Of a DNA stretch of 63,902 nucleotides, positions 17,372 to 26,637 are shown in pieces. Location: assembly GCA_015057405.1 (NCBI GenBank), contig SVEK01000014.1, forward strand, positions 1-63,902, given 5' to 3'. The stretch's first letter is position 1; the number at the start of each line of letters is the position of its first letter. The notes beneath the pieces were generated by a model. The model was not told the DNA's origin, searched no databases, and saw only the letters and a list, made by a program, of their open reading frames with translations. A program made the position numbers and the translations under genes. The stretch comes from Lachnospiraceae bacterium (GTDB lineage: Bacteria > Bacillota > Clostridia > Lachnospirales > Lachnospiraceae).

Positions 17372-17499
17372 ACCGCTGGCCCTTGCTATGCCAGGACTCT
17401 TTGCCCCGTCGGTACTTAACAAGCGTATTTTGCTTGTTTATGTACCGTTACGAAGGGCAAAAAACGCAAGTGTGTCATGGCATAGCAAGGGTCAGCGGT
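17372..17499. repeat. Second palindromic element of the family found at 4118-4309
   Basis: A 22-bp terminal inverted repeat (starting ACCGCTGGCCCTTGCTATG; one mismatch between the two ends) encloses a core with CGTCGGTACTTAACAAGCG and TTTGCTTGTTTATGTACCG. That core matches the reverse complement of the core at 4118-4309, while the outer arms differ. The hairpin arm reads AACAAGC/GCTTGTT here and ATCAAGC/GCTTGAT there, a paired change that keeps the stem. It directly adjoins the 62-bp array. Confidence 0.8.
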
Positions 17500-17565
17500 G
17501 CGGATATATATTTGCTGAGCGGTGCAGGCATATATTTGCTGAGCGGTGCGGATATATATATGCCG
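17494..17565. repeat. Three tandem copies of a 24-bp repeat
   Basis: Units starting AGCGGTGC at 17494, 17518 and 17542 are each 24 bp long, with an internal ATATATTTGC block. The first overlaps the right end of the palindromic element. From here to 17771 the sequence is AT-rich and holds only the upstream region of the next gene. Confidence 0.8.
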
Positions 17566-17771
17566 TAAGTAGCGCTAAGTAACAATATAGTAACATATGT
17601 AGTGGCAGAGGCAATAATTATATTAACTATTATTATGATAATTGCTAACATTTTGTAGCAATTATTAATATATATTTATAATTCATGTAACAACTTTGTT
17701 ATATATGTGCACTATAGTATAAGGCGTGGTTTAAGGGGGGAAATTCAGATAGTCAATAGGAGGAAAGATTT

Positions 17772-20396
17772 ATGAGAAGGAAGTTAGCCTTAATTATGGC
17801 AGGGATATTGGTAATAGGGATGCTTGCCGGATGCAAAGGCGGAGATAAGAGCGGAGATAATAATGCCGGGTTGAACGGTGAAAGTGAAATAGTGCCGGAG
17901 TTCAAAACCTATGAAATGGAAACGATAGATATGGGTGATGTTATGAATAATAACACATCAATCAGTAATATTGCATATAAAGACGGGACACTGTATTACA
18001 TTTTGAATTCGTATGCTGATTATCCGGATGAATTCTATGAAGAGATAGAAGAACTTGATAAATTAATGTATGGCGATATGGATGCTTCTGATATGGCAAA
18101 AGATAATGAATTGCCTGAGGATGTAGATAAAGATGTTTCTGACAAGGAAGCATCACAAAGTGAAGACGGGGATGGGGATAAACCTGTTTCAAATGATGAA
18201 ATAAGTGATGATGAACTTTTAGGTGATCTTGACGACATTTTTGGTGATGATAGTGGTAATGAAGACGCAGATGATAATAAAGATGAGGAAGATGCGTCAG
18301 ATGATGATTCGCCTATGACAGAAGAAGAATATAATCAGAAGTACGATGAGATTGTTGCAAAATATCCTGAGTGTGAGAACACTTCTTGTTTTGAGAGTTT
18401 TAATTTGGAAACAAAGGAGAGAAAATCCCTTTTGGATTTTGGGCTTGAAAGAGAAGGACTTAACAGTTATGTAATGTTTTCAGATGGTACAATAGCAATT
18501 TTGTATGAAGAGTATGTTTCGGACGATTCAGGAGAAATGGGTGAAACCAAATATACTTTGAAATATTATGACGAAAAATATAACGAAAAAAGCACGGTTG
18601 ATATTAATGAGTTATTAAAACTTAAGTCTGATGCATATCTTGGCTCAATTATGGCAGACAACAATGATAATATTTTATTTAGTATGGGAGAAAAAGAACT
18701 TGCAATTATCGGTAAGGACGGAAGCAATAAGGGAATTATGAAGTTTGACGATTATGTTGGCGGTTATGTGGTACAGCCGGATAACCACCTTATAGTTGCA
18801 TGTTATGGAGAATCCGGAAATTATATTGTAGATGCTGATATTGAAACACTTGAAGTTGGTGACAAGATTCTTGGTGAAGATGCCGCAAACATGTGGTATG
18901 GTTTCATGGACGGTAATGGTGTTTATGATTTCCTTAGCAGGTCACCGCAGTCACTGTATGCATATGACAGTGATAACAAGTCGCTTGTTGAATTGCTTAA
19001 ATGGATGGATTGCGGAATAATTGGAGATAATGTTGAAAGTGTGATTCCGCTTCCTGACGGAAGATTTATATGTCTGGGATACGATGAAGGTGGTAACAGG
19101 ATTCTGTTTTATCTTAAAGAGAAAGATGCAGACAGCTCCTCTTCAAAAAGTACTATAAAGATAATGCTTCCTTACAATGACAGCTCTATCCAGCAGAAGG
19201 TATTGAATTATAACAAAGAAAACCCTGATTGCAAGGTTGAAATAATAACATTTGATGACGAAATAGATGGATTCACGGCCATGATTAGCGAGATAACTAT
19301 GGGGAATACACCTGATATAATTAATGTATCTAATGTTGATATTGAAAATTATATAGCTAAGGGAATTCTTGAAGATTTGAGTCCGTATATTCAAAAGGAT
19401 GAAGAGTATAATGAACAGTATTTTGTTGACGGATTATTGGATGCAACTAAAAAAGACGGAAAACAGTATTATGTTATGGATTCATTTGTGTTGATTACTA
19501 CATCCGGTAAGAAGTCAGAACTTGGTAAGTTCAAAAAGGGATGGACGATGTCTGATCTTATTGAATATTATAATAGCAAACCGGAGGGAACTAAGCTTTC
19601 TGCGTATAACACGAGGGAAGAAGTATTATACACATATGTGTTACATGACTTGAACCAATATATTGACTGGAATACGGGAGAAGTAAAATTTGATACAGAA
19701 GAGTTTAAAAATGTATTGGAGTTCTGTAAAAAGTTCCCGGAAGGCAATAATGTAGATATGGAAATGGAGGATGCAACATATCAGGATATTAAGTCCGGTA
19801 AACTGTTGTTATTGCAAAATACCATAGGTTCAACTGAAGATATTCAGCTAAATAAAAAGTTGTTTAATAACGATGATTTTTATGTAGGTTTTCCGCGTGC
19901 AGAAGGAATAGGAACTTATATTTCGCCTAATACGGCATATGGTATATGCTCAAGTTCGGAAAACAAAGAAAAGGCATGGGATATTATAAAATATCTTCTT
20001 GAGCCGGAGATGGTTCGTGATGAGAATGGTAATGAAACTGATATTGAAGCAGATAGTTACGGAATTCCGGCATCAGCAGAAAGGCTGGAAAAAAGACTTG
20101 AAAAAGAGATGGCTACTAAGAAGTATACAGATGAGAACGGGGAAGAAGTTTATCCAAGAGAGAGTACTTATACGTACGGAGATGTTGAGATAAAACTTGG
20201 CCCTGCTACTGAAGACGAAGTAAGAACTCTCGACGAGCTTATTAAGAACTCATCCGGAATGTTCAATTACAACAATTCTATTACGATGATGCTTCAGGAA
20301 GATATTATTGAATATCTGGATGGCAAAAAGGGTCTTGATGAAACTGTCAAGATAATACAGGATAAAATGAGTAAATATGTTAATGAGAACAAATAA
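17772..20396 (+). CDS. Very large solute-binding lipoprotein of an ABC transporter
   Basis: The 874-residue product starts with a lipoprotein signal (lipobox LAGC, Cys21). An Asp/Glu-rich low-complexity stretch follows around residues 85-190. The region to about 450 has repeating beta-strand motifs like a propeller. From about 455 on, it matches extracellular solute-binding family 1 (TIKIMLPYNDSSIQQKVLNY and the DIINVSN region). Family members are normally about 430 residues, so this is about twice the usual size. The ATG follows AGGAGGAAAG. The two permease genes downstream support an importer role; the ligand is unknown. Confidence 0.82.
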   Translation: MRRKLALIMAGILVIGMLAGCKGGDKSGDNNAGLNGESEIVPEFKTYEMETIDMGDVMNNNTSISNIAYKDGTLYYILNSYADYPDEFYEEIEELDKLMYGDMDASDMAKDNELPEDVDKDVSDKEASQSEDGDGDKPVSNDEISDDELLGDLDDIFGDDSGNEDADDNKDEEDASDDDSPMTEEEYNQKYDEIVAKYPECENTSCFESFNLETKERKSLLDFGLEREGLNSYVMFSDGTIAILYEEYVSDDSGEMGETKYTLKYYDEKYNEKSTVDINELLKLKSDAYLGSIMADNNDNILFSMGEKELAIIGKDGSNKGIMKFDDYVGGYVVQPDNHLIVACYGESGNYIVDADIETLEVGDKILGEDAANMWYGFMDGNGVYDFLSRSPQSLYAYDSDNKSLVELLKWMDCGIIGDNVESVIPLPDGRFICLGYDEGGNRILFYLKEKDADSSSSKSTIKIMLPYNDSSIQQKVLNYNKENPDCKVEIITFDDEIDGFTAMISEITMGNTPDIINVSNVDIENYIAKGILEDLSPYIQKDEEYNEQYFVDGLLDATKKDGKQYYVMDSFVLITTSGKKSELGKFKKGWTMSDLIEYYNSKPEGTKLSAYNTREEVLYTYVLHDLNQYIDWNTGEVKFDTEEFKNVLEFCKKFPEGNNVDMEMEDATYQDIKSGKLLLLQNTIGSTEDIQLNKKLFNNDDFYVGFPRAEGIGTYISPNTAYGICSSSENKEKAWDIIKYLLEPEMVRDENGNETDIEADSYGIPASAERLEKRLEKEMATKKYTDENGEEVYPRESTYTYGDVEIKLGPATEDEVRTLDELIKNSSGMFNYNNSITMMLQEDIIEYLDGKKGLDETVKIIQDKMSKYVNENK

Positions 20397-20416
20397 AAGG
20401 TTCTTAGTTTGATTGT

Positions 20417-21307
20417 GTGGTATACGGTATGAGACAGAAGAAAACCAGAAAAACAGCAGAAAGAATTAAGTCAATATCATTCCTGGCCCCTAGTGGGTTA
20501 GGAGTGCTGACTTTTTTTGTCATTCCCTTTTTTGTGATTATTTATTATAGTTTGTTAGATAATCCGATTAAGAAGAATTATGTGGGAATCGACAATTTTA
20601 TATCGTTGATTAATAATTCGGCATTTCAAACCGCGGCATTTGACACCTTGATTTTTTCGGTAATTGCTGTGCCGGCAGCAGTTGTTTTATCTTTGCTTTT
20701 AGCTCTTTTGCTGGAATGTAAATTGCCGTTTAGAAGTCAGTTTAGGACGATGTTTTTAAGCCCGCTTATGGTGCCGGTTGCATCGGTTATTCTTGTATGG
20801 CAGGTTTTGTTTGATGCCAATGGTGCACTGAATCAGATAACATCATTTTTTGGATGTTCACCCGTTGACTGGCTTGATTCAGAGTATAACCAGTTAATAG
20901 TATTAAGTTTGTTTTTGTGGAAAAATCTAGGCTATAATATGATTCTTTTTATGGCAGGACTTGGGAATATTCCAAAAGATTTGATAGAGGTTGCAAAGCT
21001 TGAGGGAGCCGGTTCGTTTAAGATATTTTGGAAACTTAAGCTAAGATATATATCGCCGACGATATTCTTTGTGGCTATATTATCTTTGATAAATTCTTTT
21101 AAAATATTCCGTGAGGTATATCTTCTTACGGGAGGACACCCATATGGTAACATATATTACATGCAGCATTTTATGAATAATCAGTTTGAAAAATTAGATT
21201 ATCAGAAATTATCTACGGCAGCAGTAATAATGTCCGTTGTAATGGTGGTAATTATAGGACTGTTGTTTATTATTGAGAACAGATTCGGAAGGGAAGTGGA
21301 GGAATAA
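20417..21307 (+). CDS. Sugar ABC transporter permease, MalF/UgpA type
   Basis: The 296-residue protein has six membrane segments and the EAA loop near IEVAKLEGAGSFKIFWKLKL, the contact point for the ATPase subunit. The usual start of this family (SFLAPSGLGVLTFFVIPFFVIIYYS) follows a short basic tail. The start codon is uncertain: GTG at 20417 or ATG at 20429, neither with a strong ribosome site. It lies 20 bp after the solute-binding gene and touches the next permease gene. No ATPase gene is present in the operon, so a shared MsmX-type ATPase elsewhere is likely. Confidence 0.88.
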   Translation: MVYGMRQKKTRKTAERIKSISFLAPSGLGVLTFFVIPFFVIIYYSLLDNPIKKNYVGIDNFISLINNSAFQTAAFDTLIFSVIAVPAAVVLSLLLALLLECKLPFRSQFRTMFLSPLMVPVASVILVWQVLFDANGALNQITSFFGCSPVDWLDSEYNQLIVLSLFLWKNLGYNMILFMAGLGNIPKDLIEVAKLEGAGSFKIFWKLKLRYISPTIFFVAILSLINSFKIFREVYLLTGGHPYGNIYYMQHFMNNQFEKLDYQKLSTAAVIMSVVMVVIIGLLFIIENRFGREVEE

Positions 21308-22219
21308 ATGCGTCGTAAGAAGAAAGTGTTCAGATTTTTCGGAACTATTCTTGCGCTTATATGCGGATTAATATTCATATATCCAACGATTGTCACATTG
21401 GCTGATTCATTTATGTCATCCACGGAAATCAATGCTCATTACGGTAAAGTGTTTGAATCGAATTCAGATAGCGGTGACTGGTGGGATATGCCTGTAAAGG
21501 ACACCACATATAAGAACGAAAAAGTCTTTATTAAAATAAAACCTAACCGGGTAACGCTGTCGCAATATGCAGATGTTTTATTCAAAAGTCCGGAGTATTT
21601 GTTTAAGTTTTGGAATTCTGTAAAATTAACAGTTCCAATATTGGTATTTCAGATACTGGTGGCATTGGGGGCTTCGTACAGTTTTGCGAGGTTTACGGGA
21701 AGACTTAAGGAAATAATGTTTTTTGTATATATTATTCTTATGCTCATGCCATATCAGGTTACGCTGGTACCAAACTTTATTGTTGCACAGACGATGGGCA
21801 CGATAGAAACATACTGGTCGATAATTCTGCCGGGTATTTTTTCGCCATTTAGTGTTTTTATTTTGACAAAATATATGAGAAGAATACCTTCGTCGTATAC
21901 TGAGGCGGCCAAGATTGATGGTGCAGGTGAGTGGCAGATATTTACCAAAATTTACGTACCTTTATGCAAGGGAACAATTGTGTCGGTGGCACTTCTTATT
22001 TTCATAGATTATTGGAATATGGTAGAGCAACCGCTCATAATGCTTTCAGATAAGGATAAACATCCTCTTAGTGTGTTTTTGGCACAGATTAATCAGGGTG
22101 AGGTTGGCCTGGCATTTGCGGTAGCGTCGGTATATATGATTCCGTGCATTTTGTTATTTTTGTATTGTGAGGAATACTTGGTTGAAGGTATAGCATATTC
22201 AGGTGGATTAAAAGGATAA
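21308..22219 (+). CDS. Sugar ABC transporter permease, MalG/UgpE type
   Basis: The ATG lies directly after the preceding stop, with GGAGGA upstream inside the end of that gene. Six membrane segments and the EAA loop YTEAAKIDGAGEWQIFTKIYVPL identify a MalG-type partner permease. Between the first and second membrane segments there is an extra hydrophilic stretch of about 60 residues (around 45-100), longer than in typical family members, probably outside the membrane. It may contact the enlarged binding protein or the adaptor encoded next. Confidence 0.88.
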   Translation: MRRKKKVFRFFGTILALICGLIFIYPTIVTLADSFMSSTEINAHYGKVFESNSDSGDWWDMPVKDTTYKNEKVFIKIKPNRVTLSQYADVLFKSPEYLFKFWNSVKLTVPILVFQILVALGASYSFARFTGRLKEIMFFVYIILMLMPYQVTLVPNFIVAQTMGTIETYWSIILPGIFSPFSVFILTKYMRRIPSSYTEAAKIDGAGEWQIFTKIYVPLCKGTIVSVALLIFIDYWNMVEQPLIMLSDKDKHPLSVFLAQINQGEVGLAFAVASVYMIPCILLFLYCEEYLVEGIAYSGGLKG

Positions 22220-22231
22220 CGGGAGGTCAAA

Positions 22232-23935
22232 ATGGATAAGAATAAACGTAAAGATTGGATAAAAAATGCAATAATTATATTTTTGGTAGTCATGCTCATA
22301 CTAACATTTTGCTCTGACTCAATTATGAACATGTACTTACCGGAAGTTTCGACAGAAGCGGCAACTCAGGGCAAAATAAAGGAAACTGTAAGAGGTACCG
22401 GTGTTGCAGAGCTTAACCAGGCATGTCAGCTTATGGTAGATGGCAGTCGTACTGTTAAGATGATTAATGTTAAGGTTGGACAGGAAGTCAAGGAGGGTGA
22501 TGTTATTATTACTCTTGAAGAAGGTGACAGTACGGAACTTGAAGCAGCAAAAACTGCTTATCTTGATATGCAGACAGAATATCAGAAAAAGCTTATCGGA
22601 ACAGATAATAATTATGACAAGGATAAGCTGGCGATTTCTGCTGCTAAGGAAGATTATGAAAAAGCATTGAAAAATTATAATAGCATTGATTCGAAAAATA
22701 AGAAATTGCGTTCAATGCAAAATAAGTTAGAAAAGTATAATACTAAAATTTTAGAATATGATAATAAAATTGCAGAACTTGATGCAAAAATAACTGAATT
22801 GTCTGCAAAAACCGATGCAGATACGTATAATGCGGAGCTTACAACAAAGCAACGTGCACTTGTAGGGCTGAATAATGAGAAATCTGACCTTGAGGCGGAT
22901 TTGACAACCTTAAAAAACGCCGGTGCTCCTGCGGAAGAGATAACACAAAAAGAAAGAGATATACGAAATAAAGGTGTAGAAATAGCCAATACGGAGGCTG
23001 ATATTAGGATATTGGAGGCTGCAATTACAGATGTAAGTAATAATGTTAAAAGACTTAATAACGCAGTAAAGGAAAAAAATGATACCGTAAACAGTCAAAA
23101 TGATGCAAAAACAAAACAGGCTAATCTGTCTGCGGATATAGAAACACTTAAGGCATCTATACCGACAAAAGAAGAAGCCCTTAATATAGTTGATGAAAAA
23201 GAAAATACGTGGAATAATCTTGTAGCTGACTATGAACTAAAGAAAAGTGAAGATGATAAGTTGGCAGAGAGTGATAAAATCGACCTTAAAGCGCTCAGGC
23301 AGAAACTTATAGCACAGAAGGAACTTGTGGAAGAACTCATGGAGAATTCAACAGGTGCCGAGGTTAAGGCAGTTATTGACGGAAAAGTAACATCGATTAA
23401 TGTGGCAGTAGGAGATGTTACCCAGCCTAATATGCCGGTTGCATCCCTTTCATCGGGAAAAGACGGATATAGTGTGTCGATATCAGTAACTAAAGAACAG
23501 GCTTCAAAGGTAAAGCCGGGACAAAAAGCAGAGGTGGAAAACTATTGGTATGATGATATAACTGCAGTGCTTGCTACTGTTGTTGCCGATACGGAAACAC
23601 CGGGCAATTATAAACTTACATTTGCTGTTGACGGAGAGAATATTGTGCCGGGAGACAGTCTTACAATATCAGCAGGCGGAGAGAATAAGACTTATGACGT
23701 AGTTGTTCCGAAAAGTAGCGTGTATGAGGATAATAACGGTAAATTTGTACTGACGCTTGATAGTAAGAACACCCCGTTAGGTAACAGATATATCGCAACC
23801 CGTCACAATGTTACAGTGCTGGCAGAGGATGATATTAATGCTGCCATATCCGGAGATTTGCTTGGGTATGAATACGTAATCGTTACTTCTTCGGAGGCAC
23901 TTACATCCGGAGAACAGGTAAAGCTTAAGGAATAA
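22232..23935 (+). CDS. HlyD/MacA-type membrane fusion (adaptor) protein
   Basis: A GGGAGG site precedes the ATG. The 567-residue product has an N-terminal membrane anchor (about 12-32), a first half-lipoyl segment (INVKVGQEVKEGDVIITLEEGD), a long Lys/Glu/Asp-rich coiled-coil hairpin (about 100-370), a second half-lipoyl segment (AVIDGKVTSINVAVGDVTQ) and a beta-barrel region. This is the plan of periplasmic adaptors; in Gram-positive bacteria such proteins work with MacB-like exporters. It is unusual to find it 12 bp behind a sugar importer permease. Confidence 0.85.
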   Translation: MDKNKRKDWIKNAIIIFLVVMLILTFCSDSIMNMYLPEVSTEAATQGKIKETVRGTGVAELNQACQLMVDGSRTVKMINVKVGQEVKEGDVIITLEEGDSTELEAAKTAYLDMQTEYQKKLIGTDNNYDKDKLAISAAKEDYEKALKNYNSIDSKNKKLRSMQNKLEKYNTKILEYDNKIAELDAKITELSAKTDADTYNAELTTKQRALVGLNNEKSDLEADLTTLKNAGAPAEEITQKERDIRNKGVEIANTEADIRILEAAITDVSNNVKRLNNAVKEKNDTVNSQNDAKTKQANLSADIETLKASIPTKEEALNIVDEKENTWNNLVADYELKKSEDDKLAESDKIDLKALRQKLIAQKELVEELMENSTGAEVKAVIDGKVTSINVAVGDVTQPNMPVASLSSGKDGYSVSISVTKEQASKVKPGQKAEVENYWYDDITAVLATVVADTETPGNYKLTFAVDGENIVPGDSLTISAGGENKTYDVVVPKSSVYEDNNGKFVLTLDSKNTPLGNRYIATRHNVTVLAEDDINAAISGDLLGYEYVIVTSSEALTSGEQVKLKE

Positions 23936-23956
23936 TCGGAAAGGCAGGTAAAGCCC

Positions 23957-25021
23957 TTGCTAAAGAAGGTATTAAAATGTAAAAAAATAATATCAGTAAT
24001 AATAAGTCTTTTAATTATATTTGCAGGGAATTCAATGAGAGATAAACTCGCTGACTCGTTATCTACCGAATATCCTGAGCTGAGATGGTCAGCAGACGGT
24101 ACTTCTTGCGGATATGTGGCGGCATACTATCCTGTTAATGAGGGAGTAACTCAGGCTGATGTGCACGGATACAGAGAAACGCTAAAGAAAATTTTAACTG
24201 AATCGTCTATAGAAGAAAAAGATAATGCACGGGTTTTTCTTGATTCATACAGTACTTTTGGAACGGCAAATATTTCAGGGACAAGAAATACGAGCACTAC
24301 AACCGTTAATGTAACTGCAATTGGCGGTGATTATTTCTTTATTCATCCTGATGAATTGTTGACCGGTGGATATATATCTGAAAATGATTTGATGCCGGAC
24401 AGGGTAGTTATTGATGAACAAACTGCATGGAGTTTGTACGGAAGTACGGATGTAACAGGGAAGTATCTTATGATAGGGACAGAACCTTATTATATAGCGG
24501 GAGTGATACGCCCGCATGACAGTGAAGCGTCTGTGAAAACATACGGAAACCGTAGCAGAATTTACATGTTGTTTGATGCATATAAAAAAATAAATGAAAC
24601 GGCAGCCATTACCTGTTACGAGATAGTATATCCTGATATGATAACTAATTATGCGTATAATAAGCTTAATGAAACACTGGGTGTAATGAATGACAACCCT
24701 GTTCTTGAGGAAGAAGAATCCACTGCAGATAATCCCAATATTCATGTGATAAATATGAGTACCAGGTTCAAGGTATCCTCGTTGTGGAAAGTTATTACAA
24801 GCTACGGAGAACGTTCGTCGCAAACAGACGGAATCATATATCCTAATTGGGAAAATGAGTACAGAAGGACTGAAGACTTTGCGGCAGTAATATTATTGAC
24901 AGAATTTATAGCTTGGACGGTTGTTTTTATTCTTTCTGTAATCGGCGGTTTTACCTGCTACAAACGATATAAGCCTATGGTGACAGAAAAGATTAAAAAA
25001 CTAAAGAGCATATTTGACTAA
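23957..25021 (+). CDS. Orphan MacB-like extracellular domain protein with two membrane anchors
   Basis: A TTG start at 23957 fits an AAGGCAGG site 8 bases upstream. The 354-residue protein has one N-terminal membrane segment (about 10-25), an extracytoplasmic domain of about 280 residues resembling the MacB periplasmic core (IGGDYFFIHPDELLTGGYI, then DRVVIDEQTAWSLYG, then AGVIRP), and one C-terminal membrane segment near 313-335. A normal MacB or FtsX-type permease has four segments, so the two final ones are missing here, and there is no ATPase domain. It may form a complex with the adaptor encoded just upstream. Confidence 0.7.
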   Translation: MLKKVLKCKKIISVIISLLIIFAGNSMRDKLADSLSTEYPELRWSADGTSCGYVAAYYPVNEGVTQADVHGYRETLKKILTESSIEEKDNARVFLDSYSTFGTANISGTRNTSTTTVNVTAIGGDYFFIHPDELLTGGYISENDLMPDRVVIDEQTAWSLYGSTDVTGKYLMIGTEPYYIAGVIRPHDSEASVKTYGNRSRIYMLFDAYKKINETAAITCYEIVYPDMITNYAYNKLNETLGVMNDNPVLEEEESTADNPNIHVINMSTRFKVSSLWKVITSYGERSSQTDGIIYPNWENEYRRTEDFAAVILLTEFIAWTVVFILSVIGGFTCYKRYKPMVTEKIKKLKSIFD

Positions 25022-25081
25022 TTGTTTCCGAAGATGTATAATTTAACCACTAGTCTGTGGGGTGCAGGGGGGTAGTCATTT

Positions 25082-26476
25082 ATGAATAAAAGCAACACCG
25101 GAGCCAATTCGGATACAACGTACGTTATTATTGATGTTTTTACTATTTTGTTGGGTTTTTTGCTTACTACTTTAAGGTTTTGGGATGATTTGTCAGTTGA
25201 TAATACGAGAGAATTTACGATACTCGCATTTGTCTTTTTGATAATCTTTTTATTGAACAATAAAAAAGAATATATTTATAATGTTACGATGTTTTTCTAC
25301 CTTGACAGGATATATAGGAAAATAACAAAATCATTTTTAACCGGTGCGGGAATTACTATTGCGATTATTTATTTTACTTCATCTGTGGAATTGGATAGTA
25401 ACGTATTTTTGTTTTTTATAATAATAACATACATTCTTGTCTGTTGTAATACATTGTTGTTTCGCAACCGTTTTGTCAGAATAATCAGTAAAAGGATTCT
25501 GCCGAGAACCGCATTTGTCGGCAAGAAGGAGTCTCTTAATAAGTTTCTGTATTTCTTTAATAAAACCAGTATATGTATTAAAAATATGGGATACATATGT
25601 ATGAATGATGAAGATTGTTCTGATGAATATCTGGGTTCAATCAGTAATCTTGAGAGTATTATCCGTGAACACAATTTAGATCAGATATATATTATCCAAA
25701 AAAGGGAACACGACCTTGATGTGATACAAAAATATATTGATATGTGTATTGAAATGGGAGTAACCTGCAGGGTAATAGTTGATTATTATAAACGTCGTAA
25801 AGCGAGCAGTTATGTTAGTTCCATTGGAACATATCCGGTCATTACGTATCATACGATTTCACTTAACAGTTATGAAAGAATAATAAAACGTTTGACTGAT
25901 ATTATTTCAGGCTTTATTGGTATTGTTATGTCATCTCCGATTATGCTTATTACAGCTATTGCAATCAAACTGGATTCACCGGGGCCTGTTTTTTTCAAAC
26001 AGACAAGAGTGGGGCAGAACGGAAGATTATTTAAGATATACAAGTTTAGGAGTATGTATATTGATGCAGAAGAACGCAAGAAGGAGCTCATGGCTCAAAA
26101 TGAAATAGAGGGCGGAATTATGTTTAAGATGAAAGACGACCCTCGTATTACAAGAGTTGGCAAAATAATACGAAAACTGAGTGTAGATGAATTGCCGCAG
26201 TTTTTTAATGTGTTTGGAGGCTCAATGAGTCTTGTGGGAACAAGACCGCCGACAGTGGATGAAGTTGAAAAGTACGAACGTAATCAGTGGAGAAGAATCA
26301 GTATCAAGCCGGGGCTGACAGGAATGTGGCAGGTTAACGGAAGAAGCAATGTGTCAAGTTTTGAAGATATTGTTCGAATGGATACTGAATATATCGATAA
26401 TTGGAATTTATGGCTTGATTTGAAGATTATATTAAAAACAGTTGCAGTTGTGTTGAAGCATGAGGGCTCATATTGA
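25082..26476 (+). CDS. Polyprenyl-phosphate sugar-1-phosphate transferase (WbaP/CpsE type)
   Basis: The ATG follows GGGGGG. Four or five membrane segments in the first 120 residues, a soluble middle region and a C-terminal bacterial sugar transferase domain (about 270-464) are seen. The C-terminal domain shows its usual motifs: a re-entrant helix followed by KLDSPGPVFFKQTRVGQNG, then FKIYKFRSM, then LSVDELPQFFNVFGG and SLVGTRPP. The enzyme loads the first sugar phosphate onto the lipid carrier for a surface polysaccharide. It comes 60 bp after the MacB-like gene, which links that module to polysaccharide or cell-surface work. Confidence 0.9.
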   Translation: MNKSNTGANSDTTYVIIDVFTILLGFLLTTLRFWDDLSVDNTREFTILAFVFLIIFLLNNKKEYIYNVTMFFYLDRIYRKITKSFLTGAGITIAIIYFTSSVELDSNVFLFFIIITYILVCCNTLLFRNRFVRIISKRILPRTAFVGKKESLNKFLYFFNKTSICIKNMGYICMNDEDCSDEYLGSISNLESIIREHNLDQIYIIQKREHDLDVIQKYIDMCIEMGVTCRVIVDYYKRRKASSYVSSIGTYPVITYHTISLNSYERIIKRLTDIISGFIGIVMSSPIMLITAIAIKLDSPGPVFFKQTRVGQNGRLFKIYKFRSMYIDAEERKKELMAQNEIEGGIMFKMKDDPRITRVGKIIRKLSVDELPQFFNVFGGSMSLVGTRPPTVDEVEKYERNQWRRISIKPGLTGMWQVNGRSNVSSFEDIVRMDTEYIDNWNLWLDLKIILKTVAVVLKHEGSY

Positions 26477-26570
26477 GATAACAATAGTATACTTTGTTAT
26501 GAATATTGAATAGTTGTATAAAGTGTTTATTATCATCTTAATAATATTTTATTACAATTAGTGTATACAA

Positions 26571-26599
26571 TTGACTTGTGCGGAAATATATGACATACT
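26571..26599 (+). promoter_or_regulatory. Promoter ahead of the broken BIG2 gene
   Basis: TTGACT (26571-26576), a 17-base spacer and CATACT (26594-26599) lie about 40 bases before the putative start. The survival of a reasonable promoter suggests that the gene was lost recently. Confidence 0.5.
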
Positions 26600-26637
26600 A
26601 GCTTTGTTTTTATATTATTAATGGGAGGAAAGTTAAG

